Positions 52,622 to 61,041 of a DNA stretch of 64,000 nt are shown here, in pieces. The notes under the pieces were generated by a model that had not been told where the DNA came from, made no database searches, and worked only from the letters and a program-made list of their open reading frames with translations. Within the stretch, counting starts at the first letter, position 1. Each line of letters opens with the position of its first letter. Both the position numbers and the translations under genes were made by a program. Origin of the DNA: GCA-2687025 sp964473525 (GTDB lineage Bacteria; Poribacteria; WGA-4E; GCA-2687025); assembly GCA_964473525.1 (NCBI GenBank), contig CAYYPK010000016.1:62001-126000 (forward strand), read 5' to 3'.

Positions 52622-54279
52622 GGATAGCTGCCCTCGCTCTAGCGTGCCTCGTAGTCGGCGTGACGCGACTGACCGTGTCGGCTCAGGTCACCTACGTCGA
52701 CATCACCGATGAGGCAGGCATCCGGTTCCGGCACGTGGACGGGCGAAGCGGACGGAAGTACCTCCCCGAGACGCTGGGATCCGGGGCGGCGTTCCTGGAC
52801 TATGACGGCGACGGCGATGTCGACCTCTATGTCGTGAACGCAGCCGACCTGCCCGGCAGCGTGACGGCCCCAGCGCCCACGAACGCCCTCTACCGCAACG
52901 ACGGCGCCGGTGCCTTCGAGGACGTCACGACGCTCGCGGGCGTTGGTCACACCGGGTACGGCGTGGGCTGCGCCGTCGCCGACTACGACAACGACGGCGA
53001 CCCGGACATCTACGTGACCAACCTCGGCCGCAACGTACTGTATCGGAACGACGGCGCCGGCGCGTTCACGGATGTCACGGCGCGAGCGGGTGTGGGGGAC
53101 GACCGCTGGGGCGCGAGCTGCGCCTTCCTCGACTACGACGGCGACGGCCTCCTGGACCTCTTCGTCGTCAACTACATGCGCTTCTCGACCAAGGGGCATG
53201 CGACACACTTGACGAAGGGGCTGCCGACCTACGCCAGCCCCGTGGACCAGGTCGGGGGCGTGAGCTTCGCGAATGAACCCGACCTGCTGTACCGGAACAA
53301 CGGCGATGGGACGTTCCAGGACGTCTCGACGGAGGCGGGCATCACCATCAAGGGACTTGGGCTCGCCGTTGCCGTTGGCGACATGGACGACGACGGCGAC
53401 CCCGACCTGCACGTCGCGAACGACATGGAGCCCGACACGCTCTATCGCAACAACGGCGACGGCACGTTCACGGACGTGGCGCCGTTCGCCGGCGTGGCGT
53501 ACGACCAACACGGCATGCCCGGCAGCGGCATGGGCGCCAGTTTCGGCGACCTCGACGGCGACGGCCGCCTGGACCTCGTCGTCAGCAACGCGGCGTCCGC
53601 GCCCGCGTTGGTTTTCCACAACGAGGGTCTGGCGATGTTCTCGGACGTCTCCTTCTCGTCTGGCGTGGGCCAGCCGACGCTTCCCCGTTTCCAGTGGGCG
53701 GTAGAGCTGCTCGACGCGGACAATGACGGCCTCACGGACATCTACATCGCCAGCGGACATCTACAGGACAACATCGGGCGCTTCTCGGACGAGACCTACC
53801 GACAGTCCGACCAGCTGCTAAGGGGCATCGGCGGCGGCGCCTTCGTCGATGCCTCTGCGGAAACAGGCGTGGCCGCCGCCACGAACGACGTCTCGCGCGC
53901 CGTGGCCGCCGCTGACATCGACAACGACGGAGACATCGACCTCTTCCTCAACAACTCGAACCAGAGAGCGAAGCTGCTGCGGAACGACGGGGGGAACAGC
54001 GCGAACTGGCTGATGCTCCGCCTGGCTGGCGCGGTAGGCTCTCGCGACGGATTGGGCTCGCGCGTCCGTGTCGTGGCCGGTGGCGCGTCGCAGGTGAAGG
54101 AATGCCGCAGCGGGTCAGGCTACCTCTCACGGAGCGACCCGCGGCTGCACTTCGGCCTAGGACGCCACGCCGTCGCGGAGCTGGTCGAAGTGCGCTGGCC
54201 CAGCGGTGTGGTGACGGCGCTACACGACGTCGAGGCCCGGCAGACCATCGTCCTACGAGAGCCGAGCGGCGTCCGGTGA
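52618..54279 (+). CDS. CRTAC1-family FG-GAP/ASPIC protein
   Basis: A 553-residue secreted protein (signal MRIAALALACLVVGVTRLTVSA). It has seven calcium-binding repeats of the DxDxDGxxD type (DYDGDGDVDLYVVN, DYDNDGDPDIYV, DYDGDGLLDLFV, DMDDDGDPDLHV, DLDGDGRLDLVV, DADNDGLTDIYI, DIDNDGDIDLFL), as in an integrin-like beta-propeller. The C-terminal UnbV/ASPIC domain has GSGYLSRSDPRLHFGLG and VRWPSG. Such proteins are surface binders. GTG 52618 overlaps the TPR stop. Confidence 0.92.
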   Translation: MRIAALALACLVVGVTRLTVSAQVTYVDITDEAGIRFRHVDGRSGRKYLPETLGSGAAFLDYDGDGDVDLYVVNAADLPGSVTAPAPTNALYRNDGAGAFEDVTTLAGVGHTGYGVGCAVADYDNDGDPDIYVTNLGRNVLYRNDGAGAFTDVTARAGVGDDRWGASCAFLDYDGDGLLDLFVVNYMRFSTKGHATHLTKGLPTYASPVDQVGGVSFANEPDLLYRNNGDGTFQDVSTEAGITIKGLGLAVAVGDMDDDGDPDLHVANDMEPDTLYRNNGDGTFTDVAPFAGVAYDQHGMPGSGMGASFGDLDGDGRLDLVVSNAASAPALVFHNEGLAMFSDVSFSSGVGQPTLPRFQWAVELLDADNDGLTDIYIASGHLQDNIGRFSDETYRQSDQLLRGIGGGAFVDASAETGVAAATNDVSRAVAAADIDNDGDIDLFLNNSNQRAKLLRNDGGNSANWLMLRLAGAVGSRDGLGSRVRVVAGGASQVKECRSGSGYLSRSDPRLHFGLGRHAVAELVEVRWPSGVVTALHDVEARQTIVLREPSGVR

Positions 54280-54364
54280 GGCAATCGCTCAGAACCACAT
54301 CTCGCCGCCCGCGAGGGGCTATACTGTGGCGGCGCCGACACCACCGTCCGGGGAGCTACCGTCC

Positions 54365-54913
54365 ATGATTGCCCGAAGCTTGCCGTTCATCGCCCTTCTC
54401 ATCGCGACGTTGGTGAGCGCGTGCGCTTGCCCGTCGCCCACCACCCGCGCGCTGCGCAACGGCTCGTACCTGATCGACGGCGAGATAGTCCAACTCACCG
54501 AGGCGGAATACCGTCAGGCGTACGCGGACGACTCCGCGATGGAGAGGGTCGTGCGTCTCGGGGACATCGTCGAGCAGGGCGACCTGGACGGACAAGACGG
54601 CAAGGACGCGGTCGTCGTGTTGGTGGACGACGGTGGCGGCTCCGGCACGTTCTACCACCTTGCCGTGCTGCTGCGTCGGGGTGGGACGCTCGAGAACGTC
54701 TCCACGCAGCTCCTCGGCGACCGCATCCTCATCCAGAGCGTCGCGATCGACGACGCCGCGCACGGCATAACGGTGCACGCCCTCGTGCGCGAGGAGGGCG
54801 CCGCGATGACGGCGACGCCGGAGGTCCAGGTAGCCATGCGGTACGTTGTCATCGACGACCGCATCTCGCCGGTGCGGCGCTCCGTCACTAGCCCACTCAA
54901 TTCCACCCAGTAG
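54365..54913 (+). CDS. Lipoprotein of unknown function
   Basis: A 182-residue protein with a lipoprotein signal peptide (LPFIALLIATLVSAC) and a mature domain of about 160 residues. GDLDGQDGKDAVVVLVDDGGGSGTFYHLAVLL is a repeat-like calcium-binding or FG-GAP-like region. ATG 54365 has GGGAG upstream. It lies 85 bp after the ASPIC gene and 55 bp before the esterase gene. No family recognised. Confidence 0.75.
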   Translation: MIARSLPFIALLIATLVSACACPSPTTRALRNGSYLIDGEIVQLTEAEYRQAYADDSAMERVVRLGDIVEQGDLDGQDGKDAVVVLVDDGGGSGTFYHLAVLLRRGGTLENVSTQLLGDRILIQSVAIDDAAHGITVHALVREEGAAMTATPEVQVAMRYVVIDDRISPVRRSVTSPLNSTQ

Positions 54914-54968
54914 CCGAGATCGCGCGCGGTTCATGGTGCGCGGCCCCGCATCCAGGGATCACCTCTCG

Positions 54969-56123
54969 ATGAGACTCATCAAGCCACTGCCGGACCCGTT
55001 CCTTACGGACGATGGGCGTGTGTCGACTCCGCCGGAGTGGTCGCGGCATCGCGAGAGCATCAAGCGAACCATGCTGGATGTTCAGTACGGCACGATGCCC
55101 GGGCCGCCAGACCGAGTGGCGGTCACCGTCGCGGAGGAAGCGCCGACGCGGGAGGGTCACACTGAGCAGGTCGTCTCCTTCGTATTCGCGCCTCGCGGCG
55201 ACCGCCCCGATGTGTCGTTCGGCATGGACGCGGTCGTGCGGCGGCCTTCGGCGTCGGCGGCCAGCGCGCGGCGCGGCGCGGTCGACGGGTTCGGCGACGG
55301 CGGGCTCCCGACGCTCATCTACGTCGGCGGGGGGAACTTCCCGCTGCTGCTAGACGCCGGGTACATGATCGTCAGCTTCGAGAACAACCAGATCGAGCCG
55401 ATGGAGATGGGCCGGCCCATGGTCGGCGTCGCGCGGGAGGCGTACGAGATGGTCGACCCCGGCGCCTATTCCTGGGGGTCCGTCAGCGCGTGGGCGTGGG
55501 GCGCCCTGCGGCTAGTAGACTACGCCGCCACACTCGACGAGGTGGACTCGTCTCGCCTGCTCATCTCAGGCCACTCGCGCAACGGCAAGACGGCGCTGCT
55601 CGCGGGCGCGCTGGATGAACGCATCGCCCTCGTGAATCCCGCCGGATCAGGCTGCGCGGGCGCGGGGTCGTACCTCGCGCTGGACACCGGATGCGAGGAT
55701 CTCGCGGCGTTGACCAGCCGCGAGCGCTGGTGGGCCTGGACCCACGCCGACTTCGAACACTGGGCGGGCCGGGAGGCGGAGCTGCCGTTCGATCAGCACT
55801 TCCTCATGGGCCTCGTGGCGCCGAGGCCGCTGCTGAGAACAGAGGGGTCAGCCGACGCATGGGCGAATCCCGCCGGAACGTGCGCCGCGTTCCTGGCGAC
55901 GCAGCCGGTGTACGATGTCCTCGGCGCTTCCGACGCTAACGGCATTTGCGTGCGCGACGGTGGCCATTTCCAGGGCGACGAGGACATCGACGCTCTCCGG
56001 GAGTTCGCCGACTGGCATCTGTACGGCGTTCCGCCGACCCGCGACTTCGACGCGGTTCCATACGACGATGGCGTATTCAGCGAATGCTTCCCATGGTCGA
56101 CTCCCGCTGGTGACGGAGGCTGA
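54969..56123 (+). CDS. CE15-like glucuronoyl esterase / alpha-beta hydrolase
   Basis: A 384-residue protein with the CE15 signature: the nucleophile elbow GHSRNGKTALLAG (Ser203), and the catalytic His in RDGGHFQGDED. The fold region includes PTLIYVGGGNFPLLL and WGSVSAWAWGALRLVDYAA. CE15 enzymes cleave the ester between lignin alcohols and glucuronate. No signal peptide is visible here, so related substrates or unrecognised export are possible. ATG 54969 is preferred (AGGG upstream); ATG 54933 is an alternative. The PhyH gene follows by 5 bp. Confidence 0.75.
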   Translation: MRLIKPLPDPFLTDDGRVSTPPEWSRHRESIKRTMLDVQYGTMPGPPDRVAVTVAEEAPTREGHTEQVVSFVFAPRGDRPDVSFGMDAVVRRPSASAASARRGAVDGFGDGGLPTLIYVGGGNFPLLLDAGYMIVSFENNQIEPMEMGRPMVGVAREAYEMVDPGAYSWGSVSAWAWGALRLVDYAATLDEVDSSRLLISGHSRNGKTALLAGALDERIALVNPAGSGCAGAGSYLALDTGCEDLAALTSRERWWAWTHADFEHWAGREAELPFDQHFLMGLVAPRPLLRTEGSADAWANPAGTCAAFLATQPVYDVLGASDANGICVRDGGHFQGDEDIDALREFADWHLYGVPPTRDFDAVPYDDGVFSECFPWSTPAGDGG

Positions 56124-56128
56124 CACCG

Positions 56129-56932
56129 ATGGGTACACCCGCGCGTGACGTCACCAAGTCGGAGCGGTTCTTCTTCGACACCAACGGCTATCTCGTTCTG
56201 CGGGACTTCCTCCCTGGCGCCCTCGTCGAGCGCCTTCTGACGACCTGCCTGCGCGTTGCGGAGGAACGCCGCGAGAAGGAGCGTGAAGGCGCGCCGCAGA
56301 CGGGCATGACGCACGTCGACGGGGAGAACACGCGGTACTTCTACATCCTCGACGACGACCCGCTGTTCCTCGACATGCTGACGTACGCGCCGCTCATGCC
56401 GTATCTCACGGGACTGCTCAACGCCAAGCCGCACCACCACGCCTCCGACGTCATCATCGAGCGCGGTTTGCACGACCGTGGCATGGGGTGGCATCTGGAC
56501 GGGCACGACGACGGATACCGCCTGTTCGGGACGCCCATCCCGTTGCTGCAGCTCAAGGTGGGGTACTACCTGACGGACATGACGGAGCCGGATCAGGGCA
56601 ATCTGTGCGTTGTCCCGGGCAGTCACAAGGCTGCCGTCGATCCGGACGCGGACGACTTACAGAACGGCGAGCTGTTCGAAGGAGCCATGCAGGTCTGCGC
56701 GCCGGCCGGAACCGCGATCTTCTTCCACAACGCGCTGTGGCATTCGGCAGGGCCACTCAGGCGCGAGGACGGCGGTCGCGTCATCGCGTACTACGCCTAC
56801 GAGCATCCGTGGATGATCGCGTCAGCCGAACACTGGGGTTATTCGCAGGCGTTCTACAACCGGCTGGACCCCGAGCAGCGGAGTTTCTTCCACGGCTTCG
56901 TCTTCGATCCGCCGGAGCATCGGTGGGGCTAG
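56129..56932 (+). CDS. Phytanoyl-CoA dioxygenase (PhyH) family protein
   Basis: A 267-residue Fe(II)/2-oxoglutarate-type dioxygenase. The iron facial triad is GWHLDGHD (His-x-Asp) and HSAGPLRR (His), with Arg for 2-oxoglutarate in DGGRVIAY. The N-terminus FFDTNGYLVLRDFL is characteristic of the environmental PhyH family. The substrate is unknown and not likely phytanoyl-CoA. It lies 5 bp after the esterase gene and probably shares its transcript. Its stop TAG shares a CTAG with the stop of the convergent small membrane-protein gene. Confidence 0.88.
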   Translation: MGTPARDVTKSERFFFDTNGYLVLRDFLPGALVERLLTTCLRVAEERREKEREGAPQTGMTHVDGENTRYFYILDDDPLFLDMLTYAPLMPYLTGLLNAKPHHHASDVIIERGLHDRGMGWHLDGHDDGYRLFGTPIPLLQLKVGYYLTDMTEPDQGNLCVVPGSHKAAVDPDADDLQNGELFEGAMQVCAPAGTAIFFHNALWHSAGPLRREDGGRVIAYYAYEHPWMIASAEHWGYSQAFYNRLDPEQRSFFHGFVFDPPEHRWG

Positions 56933-57175
56933 GCGCCGTCGTCGGGACTGGGCAGCGCCGCCTGCCGCACGTCTTCGATCATGAATATCAGGTCCGCGAC
57001 TTGCCTCCATGTCCTCGCGCAGGGCGGCGACTTCCGCGCGCAACGCCTCGATGTCCGCCGCCGGCAGATCGTGGCTCCTGCGACGCGCTTCGATCACCAT
57101 TTTGACGATGACGATGGGTGTGCCGAAGACGGCGAGTATCGACAGGATGGAGACGACTGCGACCCAGAACGGCAT
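56929..57175 (-). pseudogene. Small TM/coiled-coil protein gene with a +1 frameshift
   Basis: ATG 57175 begins a short helix (FWVAVVSILSILAVFGTPIVIV) and a coiled coil (AADIEALRAEVAALREDMEA), then the frame turns into RGPDIHDRRRAAG. Skipping one base of AA (57001-57002 on the plus strand) gives ADLIFMIEDVRQAALPS to TAG at 56931-56929. This matches the paralogue at 58321-58566 (ADITLMLEDMRRDALPP). So one base has been inserted in a gene of about 81 codons. Its stop overlaps the PhyH stop in the palindrome CTAG. It is either a sequencing error or a young pseudogene. Confidence 0.6.
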
Positions 57176-57320
57176 GGGTTCCCTTTCACAGGAAGGTCGG
57201 CGGCCGCCGGTGGCGGCGCTCGCAGTCTACCGCACGGCAGCCTGCTAGCAAACCCGCTTCGCTTGACGCGCAGCCGCGTAGGTACGCACCCCCCAACGTT
57301 CAGCAGAGAAAGGACAACGA

Positions 57321-58307
57321 GTGAGCAGCGAACCTACTGCCGTGCCCGGCGCCCGCGTGGCCATACCCGACACGTGGTGGGACGCCTGCCTGCCCGACCC
57401 CGCCGGCGACGAAGAGACGCGCGCCATTGATCGCATGATGGGCGAGATCGGCGACCTCCCAGACTGGGCGCTGCACGTCCGCGCCGACATGCCGAAGTGG
57501 GGGTTCGAGATGTGCGCGCACCGGTGGCTCGACGGCCTCGACCACGTCGTCGGCATGATCGCGAACGGCGCGCATGTCGCGAGCGAGGCGGGCCACTGCG
57601 GCGACGTCCCAGCCGCGGTCGCGCAGGCGGCGGAAGCGCGCGCCGACGCCGTCCAACGCTGGGTCGACAATGACGACGCGGGAGGCGATCCCGTCGCACG
57701 GCACACCCGAGACGTATTGGGAGACCGCGATCCCGCGAAGGTCGAGGCGGCGACATGCTTCGCGCAGCTCGTGCGCACCGGGTTCTTCCAGTGGGAGAAG
57801 CTCGACGACGTAGCAGCGCCATGGCGGGAACGTGCCGCCGACAACTCCCTGCTCGCCGCGGTCTTCGAGGGCGAGGGCCTGGACGGCCACCTGCACAACG
57901 ACTGCGGCTACAAGGTGATCGACCGGCTAGACACGTTCGTGCGGCTGATCGGCCGCGACACGCGCGGGACGGACGAACGCCACGGCGCGTGCAATAGTCA
58001 GCTCCGATTCGTCTTCCGGGACGATCCAGAGCGGTACGAAGTCACGCGAGGGGTGCTCTGGGGGCTCTACGCCTATCTCGCGAGGCATGACGCGGAGTGG
58101 CTGCGCGGCGCCCATCCCGAGGTCGCGGGAGCAGGCCTCGTTACGTTGCGTCGCCTTACCGACGCTGGCGACGCGACGCCAGTGAGACGCTGGCTGGCGG
58201 CATCCCTGCTGAAGACAACGAAGCTATGGTGCGGGCGAGCCCTCGGCCGATGCGAGCCCGCGCAGGTACCCGCTACGGCGACGCGCCTGCCCGGCGTGCC
58301 AGCGTAG
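57321..58307 (+). CDS. Hypothetical protein, no recognised domain
   Basis: A 328-residue soluble, mainly helical protein rich in Trp, His and Cys (MCAHRWLDGLDHVV, EAGHCGDVPA, HNDCGYKVIDRL, RHGACNSQLRF). It has no signal peptide or membrane helix. I do not recognise a family. GTG 57321 has AAAGGA upstream. It lies between two minus-strand paralogous small membrane proteins. His and Cys could form a metal site, but this is only suggested by the residues seen. Confidence 0.6.
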   Translation: MSSEPTAVPGARVAIPDTWWDACLPDPAGDEETRAIDRMMGEIGDLPDWALHVRADMPKWGFEMCAHRWLDGLDHVVGMIANGAHVASEAGHCGDVPAAVAQAAEARADAVQRWVDNDDAGGDPVARHTRDVLGDRDPAKVEAATCFAQLVRTGFFQWEKLDDVAAPWRERAADNSLLAAVFEGEGLDGHLHNDCGYKVIDRLDTFVRLIGRDTRGTDERHGACNSQLRFVFRDDPERYEVTRGVLWGLYAYLARHDAEWLRGAHPEVAGAGLVTLRRLTDAGDATPVRRWLAASLLKTTKLWCGRALGRCEPAQVPATATRLPGVPA

Positions 58308-58320
58308 CCAGTCGTGGCGG

Positions 58321-58566
58321 TCACTCGTCGCCGTCGGCGGGCGGCAACGCGTCCCGTCGCATGTCCTCGAGCATGAGCGTGATGTCGGCGTAGTTCGCCT
58401 CCATCTGATGCTGCATTCGCTCCATGTCCGCCCGGAGAGCCGCCAGCTCATCTTCCGAGCCCGTCACTGACTTCTTCTTCGCGTTCACGATCAGCCACGT
58501 AATGGCCACGGGCGACCCGAAGACGCACAGAATCGCGATTACCGTGACAAGTCCCATCGGTCCCAT
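58321..58566 (-). CDS. Small TM/coiled-coil protein, intact paralogue
   Basis: An 81-residue protein: an N-terminal helix (GLVTVIAILCVFGSPVAITWLIV), a Lys/Ser-rich turn, and a coiled coil (EDELAALRADMERMQHQMEA) ending DMRRDALPPADGDE. It matches the frameshifted gene at 56929-57175 in length, order and C-terminal motif. The fold of helix plus coiled coil resembles phage-shock-like or LiaI-type accessory proteins, without identity. ATG 58566 has GAGGGGG upstream. Confidence 0.65.
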   Translation of the reverse strand: MGPMGLVTVIAILCVFGSPVAITWLIVNAKKKSVTGSEDELAALRADMERMQHQMEANYADITLMLEDMRRDALPPADGDE

Positions 58567-58694
58567 GTCCACCCCCTCGGCGCCGCTTTGATGACTGGCG
58601 CGGCCGACTGTCGCTCCGGGCGCACAGACACAGACGACAGCGGGCGCCCGATGGTTGACGCGCTGGTGATTCGCGCGGACGGGCCGCGTTGGTC

Positions 58695-59888
58695 TCACCG
58701 CGCGTAGATGGTGGTCTGCCCCGGTTGCAGCACGACCGGCTGTTCCACCTCTACACGACCGTCCGCTCCAGAGACGGTCAGGGTGGCCGCTCCGCCTGTC
58801 GCGGGCGCCACTACGACGGCAACGCTTCGTTCGCGCGCGCGGATGCGGGCATCTAGCTGCGCGCCGCCCGCGCCCCGTATGGAGACGCGCTTCTGCGCGA
58901 ACGCGACGGCGATGCAGTTCCGATTCCAGTTGTCCGCGGGCGCGCCACCGTAGTACACGGCGACCCACTCTCCGTCCTCGACGTAGGCCATCGGCGTGAC
59001 CTGCCCGTACAGGTCGTACGGCTCGCCGCTGTTGCGGAAGAGGAAGCCCCGGTCCTCCCATGCGACGCCGTCGGCGCTCGTAAGCCAGCGGGTGCCCTGG
59101 CCGCTCTCCGCGAGCATGACATACTCCCCCGCGACCCGCGCCACGTCAATCGCTCCAGAGTGCATCACGAGCGGGTTCGACGGGTGCGGCGTCCACGTCA
59201 CGCCGTCGGACGAGGTCGCCAGGCCTACGTGCCGCGCCGCGGGATCGCCGATGCGCGACGCGTCGTCTGGCAGCGAATTCGTGCCGTCGTACCACATTCG
59301 GAACTCGTCGGCCTCTCGTAGGAGGCTGGGCCGACCGACCTTGAAGCTGTCCCATGCGCCCGGTTCGCCCAGCCGTATGACAGTGCCGCGCCGCTCCCAA
59401 CGTACGCCGTCAGCCGACGAGGCGAGGTGTATCTCGTCTTCCTCACCGCGGGGCGCGACGGAGAACGCCACGTACGCCGTGTCGCCAGCGTATGCGACCG
59501 AGGGGTCGTTGACGTGGTTTTCGTTGTCGACGTCTATGACCGGGTTGGCAGGGCTACGCCGCCAACTGAGCCCGTCGTCGGACTCCGCGAGCAGAACGCG
59601 GTCGTGTCCGTCGCGTCCCTGGCCGCCGTACCACATGCGGTAGACGTCGCCGTCTCGGTGGACATCTGGAGCGTAGACGTTCCCTTCGCCGGCCTGGAGT
59701 TCGTACTCCTCTTCGCCCACCAGGATAGGGTTGCCGTCGTAGAAGCGCCACTCGCGATGCGCCTCGGCGGGCAGCGGCCCGGCCGCGACCCCATGCACGA
59801 CGAAGACGGCGTCCGACGCGGCGGCCGCGTGGATGAGAGAAACACACAGCGTGAACATGCAGACTCCCAGGACGTGTCGCGAAGTCAT
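58695..59888 (-). CDS. Secreted glycosidase-like five-bladed propeller protein
   Basis: A 397-residue protein with a signal peptide (GVCMFTLCVSLIHAAAAS). The repeats YRMWYGGQG, HLASSADGVRWERRG, FRMWYDGTNS and GLATSSDGVTWTPHP are those of the DUF377/GH43-like or GH130-like five-bladed propeller. Catalytic Asp/Glu residues are not assigned. A small C-terminal beta domain (VEVEQPVVLQPGQTTIYAR) ends it. Its start ATG overlaps the stop of the P1 peptidase gene (ATGA), so the two genes are coupled. Confidence 0.75.
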   Translation of the reverse strand: MTSRHVLGVCMFTLCVSLIHAAAASDAVFVVHGVAAGPLPAEAHREWRFYDGNPILVGEEEYELQAGEGNVYAPDVHRDGDVYRMWYGGQGRDGHDRVLLAESDDGLSWRRSPANPVIDVDNENHVNDPSVAYAGDTAYVAFSVAPRGEEDEIHLASSADGVRWERRGTVIRLGEPGAWDSFKVGRPSLLREADEFRMWYDGTNSLPDDASRIGDPAARHVGLATSSDGVTWTPHPSNPLVMHSGAIDVARVAGEYVMLAESGQGTRWLTSADGVAWEDRGFLFRNSGEPYDLYGQVTPMAYVEDGEWVAVYYGGAPADNWNRNCIAVAFAQKRVSIRGAGGAQLDARIRARERSVAVVVAPATGGAATLTVSGADGRVEVEQPVVLQPGQTTIYAR

Positions 59889-60979
59889 ATGCGGCCGTGC
59901 CGCGCGAGTAGTTCGCGAACGCTGCCCAGCGGTAGGCCCGCCAGCGTGTTGCCGTCTCGCCCCACCATGGTGTCCGAAGCGAACGCTGAATTGAGGGTGG
60001 CTTCCTCGACGGCGTCCGCGGTCGCGGCGAAGAGCGGGTCCAGCAGCTGCTCGCGCCGCGAGACGGCGGCGACAACGGCTGCGTCGTTGGCGGCGAGGGA
60101 GGCCCTGTACGTCGTCGAGAACGCGATGAAGTAGTCGCCGCTGCCGTGTCCTCCCGACGAACCAGCGCGCGCGAGGCCGAACGAGCCACGCTTGGCAACA
60201 CGGTAGAGCTGGCGCGACGTGAGCGGCGCGTCCGTCGCGATGACCACCATGATGGAGCCTGGGTCCTGGTCTGCCGCAGCCTCTTGAGCAAGAAGGCGGC
60301 CGACCGGCACGCCGTCCACGACGAGGTCGCCGCCGAAGTTGCTTTGCACGAGCGCGCCGACGGTGTGTGACGCGTCCCCCACGCGGATAGCGCGCGATGA
60401 GACGCCGATTCCTCCCTTGTACCCGCAGCAGGATGTGCCCGTGCCAGCGCCGACGGACCCCTCGGCGACAGGGCCGGCTGACGCGGTCTCGATCGCCGCG
60501 ACGACGTGCTCCTCGCGTACGTGCAGACCGGCGGCGTCGTTCAGCCCGCCGTCGTACGTCTCGCCGACCGTGGGGCTGAACCAGCGCGGGTTCTCTCCCT
60601 CGTTGAACGCCGTGCGGAACATATACCGTGTGACGGCGTCGTACGCCGCGCCGACGCTGAACGTGTTCGTGAGGACAACCGGTGTCTCAATCTGCCCGAA
60701 CTCGTCGATGAGGGAGAGACCGGCGGTCGTCCCGGCGCCGTTGAACACGTAGTGCGCTGCCTCGACCGGCTCGCGGATGAGGTTCCCCGGGTGCGGCAAG
60801 ACCGCCGTGACGCCCGTGCGCACGGGGCCGCTGCCAATGACGAGCGGGCCGTCACCCTCTATGAGCGTAGTGTGCCCAACGCGGACGCCGGGCACGTCCG
60901 TGATGGCGTTGTGCTCGCCCGTGTCGTGCGACCCGATGCGCACGCCCATCTCGCGGGCGCGCGGGCGGTGCTCCGGCAT
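59885..60979 (-). CDS. P1 family peptidase (DmpA/S58, aminopeptidase-like)
   Basis: A 364-residue self-processing Ntn-type peptidase. It has ITDVPGVRVGHTTL, GTGTSCCGYKGGIGVSSR and TVGALVQSNFGGD, the segment after the autocatalytic cleavage site of DmpA (normally Gly-Ser before VGVLVQ). A Ser is present in DASHTVGAL, but the preceding residue is Ala rather than Gly. DmpA enzymes are aminopeptidases with D- and L-specificity. No signal peptide is seen. The start ATG 60979 is plausible. Confidence 0.82.
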   Translation of the reverse strand: MPEHRPRAREMGVRIGSHDTGEHNAITDVPGVRVGHTTLIEGDGPLVIGSGPVRTGVTAVLPHPGNLIREPVEAAHYVFNGAGTTAGLSLIDEFGQIETPVVLTNTFSVGAAYDAVTRYMFRTAFNEGENPRWFSPTVGETYDGGLNDAAGLHVREEHVVAAIETASAGPVAEGSVGAGTGTSCCGYKGGIGVSSRAIRVGDASHTVGALVQSNFGGDLVVDGVPVGRLLAQEAAADQDPGSIMVVIATDAPLTSRQLYRVAKRGSFGLARAGSSGGHGSGDYFIAFSTTYRASLAANDAAVVAAVSRREQLLDPLFAATADAVEEATLNSAFASDTMVGRDGNTLAGLPLGSVRELLARHGRI

Positions 60980-61041
60980 ATGCTTGCGCCTCCCGTTCGC
61001 ATCGTATCAGGCGGGGGAGGCGCGCACACGCCCGTAGGCGT

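Noticed and set aside
52639..53760. 373-codon open frame on the minus strand inside the ASPIC gene
   Set aside because: It is the antisense shadow of regular DxDxDG repeats; its Val/Arg-rich translation has no family character, while the plus frame is a textbook FG-GAP protein.
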